From assembly GCF_016545825.1 (NCBI RefSeq), contig NC_052622.1, positions 7,507,001-7,571,000 of the forward strand: 64,000 bases of DNA, read 5' to 3'. Position 1 is the stretch's first letter; every line of letters starts with the position of its first letter. This DNA comes from Eucalyptus grandis (lineage: Eukaryota > Streptophyta > Magnoliopsida > Myrtales > Myrtaceae). The position numbers and the translations under genes were made by a program. The notes under the pieces are model-generated. The model was given only the letters and a program-made list of their open reading frames with translations. It was not told the DNA's origin and searched no databases. Below, one piece after another: positions 34,629 to 45,420 of the stretch.

Positions 34629-36704
34629 ATGGAAGTAAACAAAGAAGAGGCCCTTAAGGCAAAAGAAATTGCTGAGAAGCGATTTGCTGAAAAAGACTTT
34701 GCTGCTGCAAAAAGTTATGCCTTGAAGGCTAAAAAGCTGTGGCCTGAACTGGATGGTATATCTCAGATGGTGGCCACTTTCGACATTTATGTGGCTTCTG
34801 CAGTACACTTTAATGGTGAGGTAGATTATTATTCGATTCTTGGGTTAAAGCCTACTGCAGATAAATATGCAGTGAAGAGACAGTACAGGAAGTTGGCTGT
34901 TCTCCTTCACCCTGATAAAAACAAATGTGTTGGAGCTGATGGTGCTTTTAAACTTGTTTCTGAGGCATGGACTCTTTTGTCGGACAATGCTAAGAGAGGC
35001 TCTTATGATCTAAAGAGAAATCAACACTCGGCATCGTTGGTTTCACAGCCAAGTTTATCTTCAGTACACGGGGCTGGTTATACAACGCATGGTAACTGCT
35101 TCAGTCCACCCACAGCTCAACCTACAGTTGATACTTTCTGGACTGTCTGCACGTCTTGTAAAGTTCAGTATGAATATCTTCGTAAGTACGTCAACAAGAG
35201 ACTTTCATGTAAAAATTGCCGGGGTATTTTTGTTGCTGTGGAGACCGGTACCGCTCCAGTTACTGGGTCTTTTCCCTATAGTCCTTATACTTATCTCCCC
35301 GGTAATGGATATGGAAGCCACAGATCTGATGGCATGTCCTACGTCCCAACAAATGCCACTTATTTTGTGGGAAATGGAGTGTCAAGCTATCACACCGGAC
35401 AGGGCTATGATTACACCTCGAACGTGTCCTTCCAGTGGAGCTCGCCCTCTGGGAGTTCCACTGTAGTTGTTGGCCCTAATGGGTCTACAGCCAAAACAAG
35501 TGATGCAGTTAAACCAGCCAATGGTAAGGTTCATAAAGCTAGACACAGAAGCAGTGAAAAGCATGCTACTAGGAATACTCTGGCAGACAGTGGTCCACAT
35601 ATGTCTGGTGGTGTTAATGGATCATCTGGGTTGAACACGGTTAGACCTGACAAACCTGACAAGAGAAGGAAGGTTGTGGTTGGATCCGAGTTTAGGAATG
35701 GCTCTGAACTAACAGGGGTAAAGTCGTCTCCAGAAACCAAAAAAGAGTTTGATCCTAAGTTGTCGAACTCAAATGAACTTCCAGCTAGACGTTGCTCTGC
35801 TATGCCAGCATTTGATGCTAGGAAATTGCTGATGGACAAGGCTAGGACAGAAATCCAGAAGAAATTAGAAGAGATGAAGCAGAAAGTCGCAGCAGCTGCA
35901 GCAGCAAAAGAGGCTGCGAGGTTACAGGCTGAAGCTGCTGGTCAGTCCAAGTTAGTTAGTCATTCAAAAGCTAGTAGAAGTGGACCAGTCACGATAACAG
36001 TCCCTGACCCTGATTTCCATGATTTTGACAAGGACCGATCTGAGGAATGTTTCAAGCCCAAGCAAATATGGGCTATTTATGATGAAGAAGATGGCATGCC
36101 TCGACTTTATTGTCTGATCCGTCAGATCATCTCGGTAAAGCCATTCAAGATCCTGATCAGTTACTTGAGTTCTAAAACTGATTCTGAATTTGGGTCAGTT
36201 AACTGGATAGATCGTGGATTTACCAAATCATGTGGTCATTTTAGGGCATGGACCTCTGATGTTGTTGATCATGTGAACATCTTCTCTCATCTACTGAGTA
36301 AGGAAAAAGCTGGCCGTGGAGGTTGTGTTCGCATATACCCAAGAAGTGGAGATGTATGGGCTGTTTATCGTAATTGGTCTCCCCATTGGGACCGATCCAC
36401 ACCAGCTGAGGTGAGGCATCAATATGAGATGGTAGAGGTGGTCGATGATTATTCTGAAGAGCTTGGTGTCTGTGTTACCCCCCTTGTAAAATTGGAAGGG
36501 TACAAGACGGTATACCAGAGGAATACAAGCAAGGATGCACTTAGGTGGATCCCAAGGAGAGAGATGTTACGCTTTTCGCACCGGGTCCCATCTTGGTCTC
36601 TGAAGAGAGAAACAAGCAGTAACTTGCCTGATGGCTGCTGGGATCTGGACCCTGCTGCAACTCCTGATGAACTCCTCCACGCTGGAATTGAAGTCCCTGC
36701 CTAA
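34629..36704 (+). CDS. DnaJ (J-domain) protein with DUF3444, 691 residues
   Basis: The N-terminal helical part (MEVNKEEALKAKEIAEKRFA) is typical of a plant family of Hsp40-like proteins. The J domain covers about residues 66-127 and keeps the HPD motif (94-96) that stimulates Hsp70 ATPase. A zinc-ribbon-like motif follows (C174-x2-C177 ... C194-x2-C197). A disordered, lysine-rich middle has an alanine-rich helix near 400-440. One DUF3444 domain (about 458-665, with FKPKQIWAIYDEEDGMPRLY and a second GDVWAVYRNW) closes the protein. There is no signal peptide, and the basic segments suggest a nuclear or cytosolic protein. The coding part has no intron, while the leader has two. The exact client or role is unknown. 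Confidence 0.93.
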   Translation: MEVNKEEALKAKEIAEKRFAEKDFAAAKSYALKAKKLWPELDGISQMVATFDIYVASAVHFNGEVDYYSILGLKPTADKYAVKRQYRKLAVLLHPDKNKCVGADGAFKLVSEAWTLLSDNAKRGSYDLKRNQHSASLVSQPSLSSVHGAGYTTHGNCFSPPTAQPTVDTFWTVCTSCKVQYEYLRKYVNKRLSCKNCRGIFVAVETGTAPVTGSFPYSPYTYLPGNGYGSHRSDGMSYVPTNATYFVGNGVSSYHTGQGYDYTSNVSFQWSSPSGSSTVVVGPNGSTAKTSDAVKPANGKVHKARHRSSEKHATRNTLADSGPHMSGGVNGSSGLNTVRPDKPDKRRKVVVGSEFRNGSELTGVKSSPETKKEFDPKLSNSNELPARRCSAMPAFDARKLLMDKARTEIQKKLEEMKQKVAAAAAAKEAARLQAEAAGQSKLVSHSKASRSGPVTITVPDPDFHDFDKDRSEECFKPKQIWAIYDEEDGMPRLYCLIRQIISVKPFKILISYLSSKTDSEFGSVNWIDRGFTKSCGHFRAWTSDVVDHVNIFSHLLSKEKAGRGGCVRIYPRSGDVWAVYRNWSPHWDRSTPAEVRHQYEMVEVVDDYSEELGVCVTPLVKLEGYKTVYQRNTSKDALRWIPRREMLRFSHRVPSWSLKRETSSNLPDGCWDLDPAATPDELLHAGIEVPA

Positions 36705-37848
36705 TGCATCTACAGAGAGAGGCAAAGAAGGATCAGGTGGAACCTATACTGTTAGCATTCTTTAGACAAGGTTACCTTAAGGTGTACAAATATTCAGACA
36801 CATGGCCAAAAAGGCCATTGTAACATTAACCCCAAGATGGTTTTCGAGGGTTCTTTGTTGTGCCTTTCTTGACTGTTGACTGTTTGTTCGTGGAAAAATC
36901 CACTTTGTGGTCGGTCTGATAACATAGGATACATGCAAGCAAGTGGGTTTTGCCAAAGCCTGGAGGGAGTGAACAGCATTCAAATTCCGTCATGGTTGAG
37001 AAGCTCCATTCCAGTTATCTGCCGCATTCACCTCAAGGTCCGTAGGAGTATCTACAGCCCTTATTGTTCCGGGAATACTGAAGAATCCCGTCATAGATCT
37101 TTATATTTCGAGTTTCACTGACAAGTTTGATTGGGCATATTATGTCATTTTCAATGTCAAGAATTTAGATACCGTTCAGAACTTGGATTACGGATTATTT
37201 AAGGTTTATCTGTGTACCAATAGTTGTTGGAGGATGCAGGATCATTTGAATTGAAATTTTAGGGGCAGCAACTCCGCTTCGATTGTTACTATGCTATGAT
37301 ATGTCGAATCTTAGAAGTCTGTCATTCAGTCTGCCGTTAGCTCTTGAGCCATTCATTAGTGATTTAGTGTGCTTTCTTCTTTTTTGAATTAACCCCGATG
37401 TCGTCATCTGGCTACAGTTTTCCATGTTCAAATTGAAACTAGAGTAGTCTCTTAATTTTTCTTTTTCCTGGAAAGGTAACTTCAGATTCGTAGTTAGAGT
37501 TATGACTATTATTTCCCATGAGGCATAGTTCCCCGTCTTTCTTTCGAGTCTTTCAATTCTGCGATTTTTGTGTTCTCTGTAATTGTTCTATGTATAGAGC
37601 GTAACTAGTTGAAACCAAAAAAGGAATTTCACATCTCTTGGCAATGGAAAGAACCGCTTGCAAGCATGATTTAGGTACCACTTCCAGCAAGAACATTCCT
37701 ATGACCGATTTCTGAGGAGAAATCGTCCATACATTGGGAAAAGAAAATGAAGTAGAACGATAACGAAGCTCTCTGGTTTGAATTTCCTCCAAGTAAACCT
37801 GGAGACCGGATCATGCTGCCTTGGCCCATTGATCTGCATGCATCCGAA
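36705..37848. other. 3' flank of the DnaJ gene and 3' flank of the X8 gene
   Basis: The two genes converge here. The region should hold both 3' UTRs. A minus-strand ORF at 37,553-37,792 is not recognised and lies downstream of the X8 stop, so it is left out. Confidence 0.45.
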
Positions 37849-39068
37849 TCATGGAAGGTAGTCGTAGTGGCAAGAACCATGACCTGCGAATCGAACAGCT
37901 TGTAAAGTCAGCAGAACGGTGACAGATTTTCTCGGGATCCGCCCGATGATTACGCTTCGTCCCTCTTAATCGAGAGCACTGATGAGATTTATGCAATTAT
38001 TGATTTATGGTCATTTGTCTTCTCTCAATCTTTGGAAAGCAAAGTGAAAAGGAAAAAGAAAAAGTTAAGCGTTGGGCCATGATATAAGAGTCAGCTCGAC
38101 AATGCATGGGATTCCGGACGTGGCCATTTAAAACTCCCAAGGCACGCTCTTCCTGGGCACATGGACTTTTGCTTCTTTTCTCTAGATCCCATGTGAAAGA
38201 TCGCATACCAGTAAAGCTTCTCGGATCGCCCCTCAGTAAGAAATTAATTATAAAATGTAAAGCGTGATTTGTACACTCTTTGAATTGAACAAACAAAAGA
38301 ATATCTCATCTTCTGTAACTTCAGCTACCAAAATCTTCACGCAAGTGGTATTATGCTAAGATTGTTACTTTCGCTGTCATGACATATGACCCTTCACATA
38401 GCGTAGACTACTTTCAATAGTAAACACTCATGTTTTCTAGTTAGATCTGTATGGAAGAACCGATTCGGAAGCAAAGAGAGGAGATCAAGATGCTTACTGG
38501 GATCAAGCTCGGTGGTCATGGCGGCACTGCGGAAGTAGCAAGATCCCCCCGAGCTCTTGAACTTCTGGTAGTAGCTGTTGAAGGCATAGGAAGCATGCGC
38601 CCTCACAGTGTTGGGGAGATAGCAAGGCTGGTTCACCTGGATCGCAGTGCAATCAACCCCTCCTTGTGCACATGCCCAGTCCATAGCTGCTTGCAGTTCG
38701 TCATCCGGGGTCTGCTCGTCGGCCACGCACCATTGCTCGAACTCCCCAGCTGAGTGAAACGGCACAAAGAACAGAGAAATTGAGATCAGGAGAGGCTCTC
38801 TTGCTATGCCTTGCTTTATCAGATGAGCAAATGGAGGCATCAGAGATGTGAATCAGATAGCGGAAGCTCAGTGAGATGCTTGTCTATTTGTCTGGTTTAA
38901 CTTTACCGGTGTTTGGAAGAGCAAAACGACCATGAAGGGTATACAGTTTCAAGATCCTTGATTGCCATGAATTTCTTGTGACGCAATATTGAGAAACTCA
39001 CCTGATTTGTGTGGAACAGTTGCCAAGAAGAGGGCAGCTACCAGAATCCATTGCAGTGAAATCGACAT
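37849..39068 (-). CDS. X8 (CBM43) domain secreted protein, three exons, 117 residues
   Basis: Exons on the minus strand are 39,068-39,002, 38,749-38,498 and 37,883-37,849, giving 354 nt in frame. Borders are AAATCAG|GTGAGT, CACTCAG|CTGGGG, GATCCCA|GTAAGC and TCGCAG|GTCATGG. The start MSISLQWILVAALFLATVP is a signal peptide. The X8 domain runs from W29 (WCVADEQTP) to the end and has the six conserved cysteines (C30, C49, C56, C65, C93, C111) plus the usual NPCY-like QPCY and SYYQKF segments. X8 domains bind beta-1,3-glucan (callose), and related proteins act at cell walls and plasmodesmata. This copy ends DYLP with no GPI-anchor tail, so it is probably soluble in the apoplast. The last coding exon is only 35 nt. 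Confidence 0.88.
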
Positions 39069-39087
39069 GCCTCTTTCTGGTGTGTGT

Positions 39088-39090
39088 GTG

Positions 39091-39124
<34 letters not shown>
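39088..39124 (+). repeat. GA microsatellite upstream of the X8 start
   Basis: About 15 GA units on the plus strand (CT in gene sense), 20-55 bases before the X8 ATG and so probably in its leader. CT/GA runs in leaders or promoters are known targets of plant BBR/BPC factors; a role here is inference. Confidence 0.8.
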
Positions 39125-39128
<4 letters not shown>

Positions 39129-40171
39129 TCAGTGGGGACAAATATGTGAGCTATCTCCAGAGAGGTCTTATGGCCACATTCTATTTAAGCTTAGAGGTAT
39201 CCAGAGCAAGAGTGTCATATTATTATAAGAAGGGCAAGACGCGAGACCAGAGAAAATAAAAAATTTATCAAACTCCATATAGTATGGACTCCAGCTAGGA
39301 GATTTTTATATTCCAATCCAAGATTGCGAATTCATTCGGAGAACAATTAGATGCATGTGACAAAGTTATCACCATATGTCCCTGTACACAGTTCATGAGG
39401 AGGTGCTCCCTTTTCAACTTTCTTTAGCACTTGAACTTCTCCAGTTCACATTGATGCGGTTTTGGCCTATTCCTTCTTATTTCTTATACTATTTTTCCTT
39501 TCTAGAAAAATGAATAAGCTCACAGCCTGCTAGGACCAAAATGAACACAAACTTTGTTGCATCGCCAATGTCAAATGCCAATCCCCCTGTAAAGGTGGAG
39601 CTTGTGTAGCAGTCACAGGAGAGAAAATCTTGTCGATAAGCTGCCCTTGTATGAACACAACGATCTATATAATGTACATACAGCCTTCCCGAGGTCGTAT
39701 TATTTACCCATGTCCATCTCATTCTGAGGTAGATGAAATCCGTGGACGAGTTTGCCTCTTCTTTTTACGACTCAGGCGGACATTCCTTTTCAATGATATC
39801 AAAACGGAGATCTTTGCAAAGAAGTAGATGGCAAATGGGATTCTTATCATCTACCTTAATCTCCTACAAACAATGTCCCAGTAACGACTAAATTGCTGTC
39901 CGATGTCAGGATCCTATGTTCAACAAAAACATGCGGCTTAAACGTTGTTACAATCCTTTTTGTTGTATGAATGGCCAGTCCTAAATTTTGGGTTCTTCTC
40001 CTTTTTTAACCAAACAGGCTTATGCACTTTCCTCGTGTTCGAACTGCCCACCAACTAGCCCCAGGAGATATGCACCTTCATCAGCTCATGAACCTTGGAA
40101 TATATAAGCAAGCTTCATTCTGAAAGACATGCTCAAAATCTGCAGTTCAGAAGAACTCACATAGAATAGAG
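39125..40171. other. Intergenic
   Basis: Promoter side of the X8 gene and upstream DNA of the FAS1 pseudogene. No coding region was supported. A TATATAAGCAAGC stretch at about 40,099-40,111 could be the old TATA region of the FAS1 gene. Confidence 0.4.
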
Positions 40172-40727
40172 ATGGCCTCGTGGCTCTTCATCCTTCTTCA
40201 AATTTGTGCTTTCGCCGAATCTTGGCCCACAGGTGAAATTAACTGGATAGACCTGCACAAAGCCATGGCCTACATGAGAATGAAGTCCTACCATGGCTTT
40301 GTCATCCTTCTCCAAATTCTAAACGCTTAACCCGATGCGCTCCATGGCTCTGATATCGCCTTCATAATGCCAAATTACCAGCAACAATCTCCAAGATTTC
40401 ATCCTCAGCCATTATCCCCATGCCACTCCTGATGACCCACCTGATTCAATTCCCCAAGAGGACACTCATGCCCGCATGCCTTGCCAACCGGATGCTCAAA
40501 ATCACTAACGACGGAAGGTCACGCATGTTAGTGAACAACGCCAGGATTGTGAACCCAGACGTCTGTCTGATTCCCTGACTCGGTGCCACGGTATTAGCGA
40601 CACGCTCATGTCGGACGCTTTCGGTGAGTTGAAAAGGTTCGATAGACGGAACCAAGCCAAATTTGCTGCTGACCGTTTGGCCGAAAAGAACGACTCCCCT
40701 CCATTGATCCTGGCAATTAGCTTCTAG
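40172..40727 (+). pseudogene. FAS1 (fasciclin-like) protein pseudogene
   Basis: The frame opens with MASWLFILLQICAFAESWP, a signal peptide, then reads MRMKSYHGFVILLQILNA and stops at 40,328. Beyond the stop a GSDIAFIMPN segment (the FAS1 'T-F-x-P-x-D/N' box in changed form) is still readable. After frameshifts so are LLMTHLIQFPKRTLMPACL and RMLKITNDGRSRMLVNNARI. Family members are secreted cell-wall or membrane-linked adhesion-type proteins. At least two stops and one frameshift argue for a dead gene. Confidence 0.65.
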
Positions 40728-41358
40728 TAATTTCTGTTCTGTCGAATAGGATAGAGGTGCGTTTTATCCATGGCAAGCTTAAAATCGTCCCAGTGATGGC
40801 GATAAAGTAACATTGACAATAATGCTCACAAGAACTTTCAAACCCGGAACCTTGGACAAACCCACTACTCTGCAAACTTGTGTACTCTTGTGAAGCTTTA
40901 GTCTTTTATCAAGCATATTCAACGATTGGAAACGGCAAAGATTCTTTCTTTTTCATTACTTTACGGTGGTGCTACAGACGTGAATGTTGAGAACATATTC
41001 CCGGTGGCCTTGCTGTCTCAAAATCTAGTTCTTGCGCAAGCAATCCGGACAGAATAAATCTATCATTTGAGACATTGCTCAAGAAAAAGCAAAGGATCAT
41101 GGTAGGAAACTGCGGAAATCATCAGGATTCCAATTTTCAGTAAAAGCATGTCCGGTATACCATTTTACAAAGTTCTTGACCCAAAGACGTAAGTAGTTCG
41201 TTTGAAATCTAACACTGACCACGCGAGGTCGTATGCATATGTGAGGTTGACTCTCCATTCATCAAAAAGTGCACAACCAAAATCAATTAGAAAATTGCAC
41301 AGTGAGCATCTCATCCCTATCATCAACGACACCCCCAGGGCTGCATCTCCTACATCGC
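40728..41358. other. Intergenic, includes the 3' side of the GCIP-like gene
   Basis: No coding region seen. The 3' UTR of the minus-strand gene at 41,359 should lie here. Confidence 0.4.
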
Positions 41359-43977
41359 TTAATCACTCAAAGTAGAGCTCTGCAGTAGGCTTTCCAAATC
41401 ATCAGAGCGATGGCAACTTAAATCGGACTCGAACTGTTTGAGTGAATTTCTGATACCATCACAAGCCCGAACAAAACCCTCTGAAGTTCCTTTAATATAT
41501 TCCACCTCCACCTGTAAATCATTGAGATGAGTCAACATTTTCCCTGAAGCCACCATCATGGCCGAGACCTCTTGTGGAGGGTAAAGGCAAGCACCGAGCT
41601 CGTCGATTTGTACTCCAATTCCTTGGCATAGCTTCAATAACTTCTCCAGAGAATCCACAAAAGCACCGCTGTCATCTGAATTTTCCATCTTGAGCAAACC
41701 TGTGATGACGCGTATTAACTCCTTGATGACTGTGAGGGTATCAGATACCACCACAATTGCCGCATTAGCAACTTTCATCTCTTCAGGTGATAAGTCATTG
41801 CCTATGTCACCTTCACTTGAATTATCATCAACATGAGTCTCGCCTTCCTCTTTTATAGAGGAGACATCAGAAGTTTCATTACTGGGGTCCAGGCAAGCTG
41901 GCTTGAGCTCTTTCATCTCGCGAATGACATCTTTCATGGTAACTGCAACCTGCGACATGGCTCGCCCAATTGCAGTTATATTTGTTGCTGGAGCTTTCTT
42001 AAGAGCAGAACATGCCTCCCATACTGTACCAACTAGCACTGGAATGGAAGCCGCCTGTTCCTCACCATTGCTAGAACCTGTTGATAAATGAGTTCTCAAA
42101 TATTCAGACTATTACCATAGATTGCAGGACAACATGCACAAGTGAGCTAGTTAAGCGAAATGTGCAAGTGCCAAAAGACCCACCAAAAAACAAAAAAACA
42201 TTGTGCTTTTGAATTCGTACGCTTATATACTAAAGAAAAAAATATGAGGACAACTGAAAATAACATTAGGCATTTTCAGATGACCCTGCTTTCAAAAACA
42301 ATTCTCAAAACAATAAACTATTTAACAGTTAGACAAGCAAGTCTACATTGATATATGTCTTTGGAAACAAAAACCGTTCCTAAAAACAGCTTCAGACAAG
42401 CTCTTAATTTCTTTCATATGAATGTACCCATGTAACCCTTTTCCTGGAATTTTCAATTATCTAGTCCATGAATCCCATCACAAGTTACTTTGCATCATTG
42501 TCACCTCTCCGGGAACTCAACAAGTTTTCCTAATGGGACGGAGCATCAAATAAATAAAGGCTCAATAGCGAATGCCATGCTAAATCAAGATGTTACCGGC
42601 CTTAGTCTCTCAATCATTTTATCAAGGACACGAACTTCAAACCTATCCATTGGGTGTAGGATGCATGAATATGAGAGAGCGAAAGAAAGAGATGCGACCA
42701 GGATTTACCATAAGAATGGACAGATGTGCTGAGCAACTTAAAGCTACAATCCACAACTTTCTTCACCGCTTCGTGGATATTGGAAGAAAGAGTCGGTCCA
42801 GCACCCACCATGCTTACATGGGACAACAGCAGAAAACCCTGAAGTGCATTAAAGTATGTCGTCATGCTTTCCTCCATTGCTTTAGCTTGAGGTTTTTGTC
42901 CCATCCACAACATTCCGACTGCACGGTCAAAACAGGCACCAATAAGTATGAAAGAACCGATATCATTTGCTCCCTAAGAACTGACTTCCATCACAAAGCC
43001 TATTGGTCAAGACCTACTCAAGATACTAGCAAAAAAAGTCTGTCCTCTTTCTTTCTTTAAAAAACAGATAGCTTGTCCTTTGAAAACCACAATGATGATA
43101 TATGTCATTCCAGCACTTTTCTTGACCATTCCCTTTCCGCATTTAGCTGTACTTGTACTGAATTTATAAATCATTTCACCAGATAAAATCCAGCCCTCTC
43201 CATGCATGTTATCATCTTACCCTTCAACCATTACTCGAACCAATTCAGTCTTTGGAAAAACCCAAAGGGTGAAATAAAATTTGCCAAAGTTCCAAGACCC
43301 GCAATGAATACTAATGTAGACAGCAGCCTAAGGTAGAAAGATGGATTTGCAGACAGACTCCATACACCACCAACTAAATCTACTTGAAAAAACAAATGAC
43401 GGGTTCATCCTAATATGTAGAGAGAATGACGCCCCCCCAAGTGCACAAGAAAAGGAACGGCATAGGCATAGACCAGAAAGGCCCATGCTGAAGGAAAAGT
43501 ATCGCCACCACAACCATACATACGTATCAAGAAAACTACGAGGTCACCGATCATCATCAGAGCAAGCAAAGAGAAAGAGCACGTTCACGAGCTGCCAACA
43601 TTGACAAGAATCACACAGAAGCAGAAATTACGAGCTCGCAGCAAGAGGACAGACAGAGACAGAGAAAGAGACAGTACCCACAGTGACTTGCTTGGAGACT
43701 TGGTCACCGAGCTTGACGACCTCTTCCCAACTCACCCGTTCGAGAGAACCAGAGGGTTTTTGGCTCAACACCTACACAGGGTTTACGCACGCAGACACCC
43801 ATGCGATCCGCCATCGTTAAGGAAAAGAAGGAACCCAAAAGAAAAAATCGAATCTTTTTCTTGGAAATGGAAGAGAGGAGAGAGAGGAGAGTGGACCTGG
43901 AAGGTGTCGTGGATGTTGTCGAGGTGGGTATTCAAGACGCGAGCCAGGTGCTCGTGCTCTCCCCCTGCTCCTCCCAT
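41359..43977 (-). CDS. Cyclin-D1-binding protein 1 (GCIP) homolog, four exons, 367 residues
   Basis: Exons on the minus strand are 43,977-43,897 (81 nt), 43,771-43,678 (94), 42,918-42,709 (210) and 42,077-41,359 (719). They total 1,104 nt, and phases fit at all three joins. Borders are TTCCAG|GTCC, TGTAG|GTGTTG, GTGG|GTACTG, GTGCAG|TCGG, TATG|GTAAAT and CAACAG|GTTC. The protein starts MGGAGGEHEHLARVLNTHLD, then has WEEVVKLGDQVSKQ, VGMLWMGQ, FLLLSHVSMVGAGPTLSS and a helical C-terminal half with an acidic loop. This matches the plant GCIP family, helical proteins whose animal members bind cyclin D1 and HLH factors. The role in plants is poorly defined. No signal peptide; cytosolic or nuclear. 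Confidence 0.85.
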
Positions 43978-44004
43978 TCTCTCTCTCTCTCTCTCTCTCT
44001 CTAT
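43976..44004 (+). repeat. CT/GA microsatellite abutting the GCIP start codon
   Basis: In gene sense about 13 GA units run straight into the ATG at 43,977, so the repeat is part of the immediate leader. Changes in its length would alter the leader but not the protein. Confidence 0.8.
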
Positions 44005-45099
44005 GCCTACTGGGAAAGTTAGGGCATGGAGTAGTGACGACGATGATGGTGGTGGTGGCTGCATATAGAGCCATGTAAACGTGCTCCAGGTTCGGTTCAT
44101 CCCGGTTAATCGCCAATTTGATCAGTTTTTTTACTCGATTTGAGAGGAAAGCTTTTTCCATTAAATACAGAATGTGATCAATTAGTGTAGTTTTTTTAAG
44201 AGATAATTAGTCTAAATTATCATAAATATATTCATCAACTCAAACTTAACAACAATTACAATGTATGACTCTTCCATAATATTATCGTAAAATTATCCTT
44301 ACACGCTTTTCTTTATATTGTAATCATTTTGCTTGAGCGTCTCCTTCTATTTTGATAGTATCGCAAATAAATTTTTAAAGTTATAATTATATTATCGCAA
44401 AAATTAATTCATTTTTCTTTATATCATGTCATATTATTCATCATCTCCTTATATCTTGTTAGTATAACGATCTGAGTTTTCAGAGTTATAGAAACACAAA
44501 GTCTGATTCAAAACTAAGTGTAGGATCCTTTCTTGTTTGGACTCAATATATATACTCGAGGTATGCTCATTTCCGAAGGAGGCAAATTACTGTAGAAGGG
44601 TTCTGTATGTTATGCCTTCTCTTGTCCTTACAAATGGGATGTCCACATTAGATCCAAATTAGATTGCCTTCCTCAGTTTCTCCAAAGGCTGCCTACAACA
44701 TCAGGTTGCACCTGCAACTTTCTCTGTTTCATCCATACTATGAGGTAGTCACACACTCCAGAGCAGGAAGTCCGTGATGATCGGCTATTTGTAACATGAT
44801 CGATGGTGAGTGTGCTCCTTGGGTGGAAAGAAAGAAGAGGAAAGGAAAGGAAAGGAAAAAAAGAGGAGAGCAAGTCTTGAAATGAACAAGAAAACGAGCC
44901 GATCACAAAACCGCCGAACACGTATTATTATTATTATTTGCCATTCTATATGTATTGTTATCACTTATCCCCCTCTGTTCACGCAGCATATAATAAAGAA
45001 CAAGGATACAAGATGTATTGATTTCCTCTAAAGATGGAGAGAAGTATCGACGTCTGAATAATCAGGACTTCTAAACGAAGTCGCAGACGCTGCATTTGG
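44005..45099. other. Intergenic
   Basis: Promoter side of the GCIP-like gene, then AT-rich DNA and a GGAAAGGAAAGG run near 44,839. No coding region was supported. Confidence 0.4.
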
Positions 45100-45420
45100 T
45101 CATATGTCAGGAGATGGCATCGTGTTCACGGTCCGAAACTTGCCGTGGCTCCGCTGCGGGTGCGAATTGAGGCCTGGCGAGAGGAAACAATCTTCAGGGG
45201 CCGGTCTTGATGGGAGATGAGGATGACTCGTCTGATACTGGAAACAAGCCCTGGAGCGGTCGGGGCTCACGTTGTAGTTGGGCTGGACCGGTTCTGGGAA
45301 CCATCTCATGTGCTCCCTCTGCTCTCTCCTCTCCTTGGCTCTCTGAAGCTCCTTGAACCTTTCTTGAAGTAAGGCCAGGGAGGACCGGACCATCTTCGTA
45401 TCGCCGCTCTGCCTCGCCAT
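45100..45420 (-). CDS. Small basic plant protein of unknown function, 106 residues
   Basis: A single frame starts MARQSGDTKMVRSSLALLQ and continues ERFKELQRAKERREQRE, a strongly charged helix. A proline- and serine-rich tail without a recognised domain follows. The helix-then-disordered-tail layout and the codon pattern look like a real short plant gene, and I recall similar plant proteins beginning MARQ...LLQERF, but no family name can be given. No signal peptide or membrane segment. The DNA around it gives no further hint. Confidence 0.5.
   Translation of the reverse strand: MARQSGDTKMVRSSLALLQERFKELQRAKERREQREHMRWFPEPVQPNYNVSPDRSRACFQYQTSHPHLPSRPAPEDCFLSPGLNSHPQRSHGKFRTVNTMPSPDI

Noticed and set aside
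37553..37792. 79-codon minus ORF downstream of the X8 gene
   Set aside because: No domain recognised and it lies in the expected 3' UTR.
38394..38840. Single-exon reading of the X8 gene (148 codons)
   Set aside because: Both ends lie in introns; the three-exon model adds a signal peptide and the last X8 cysteine and keeps frame.
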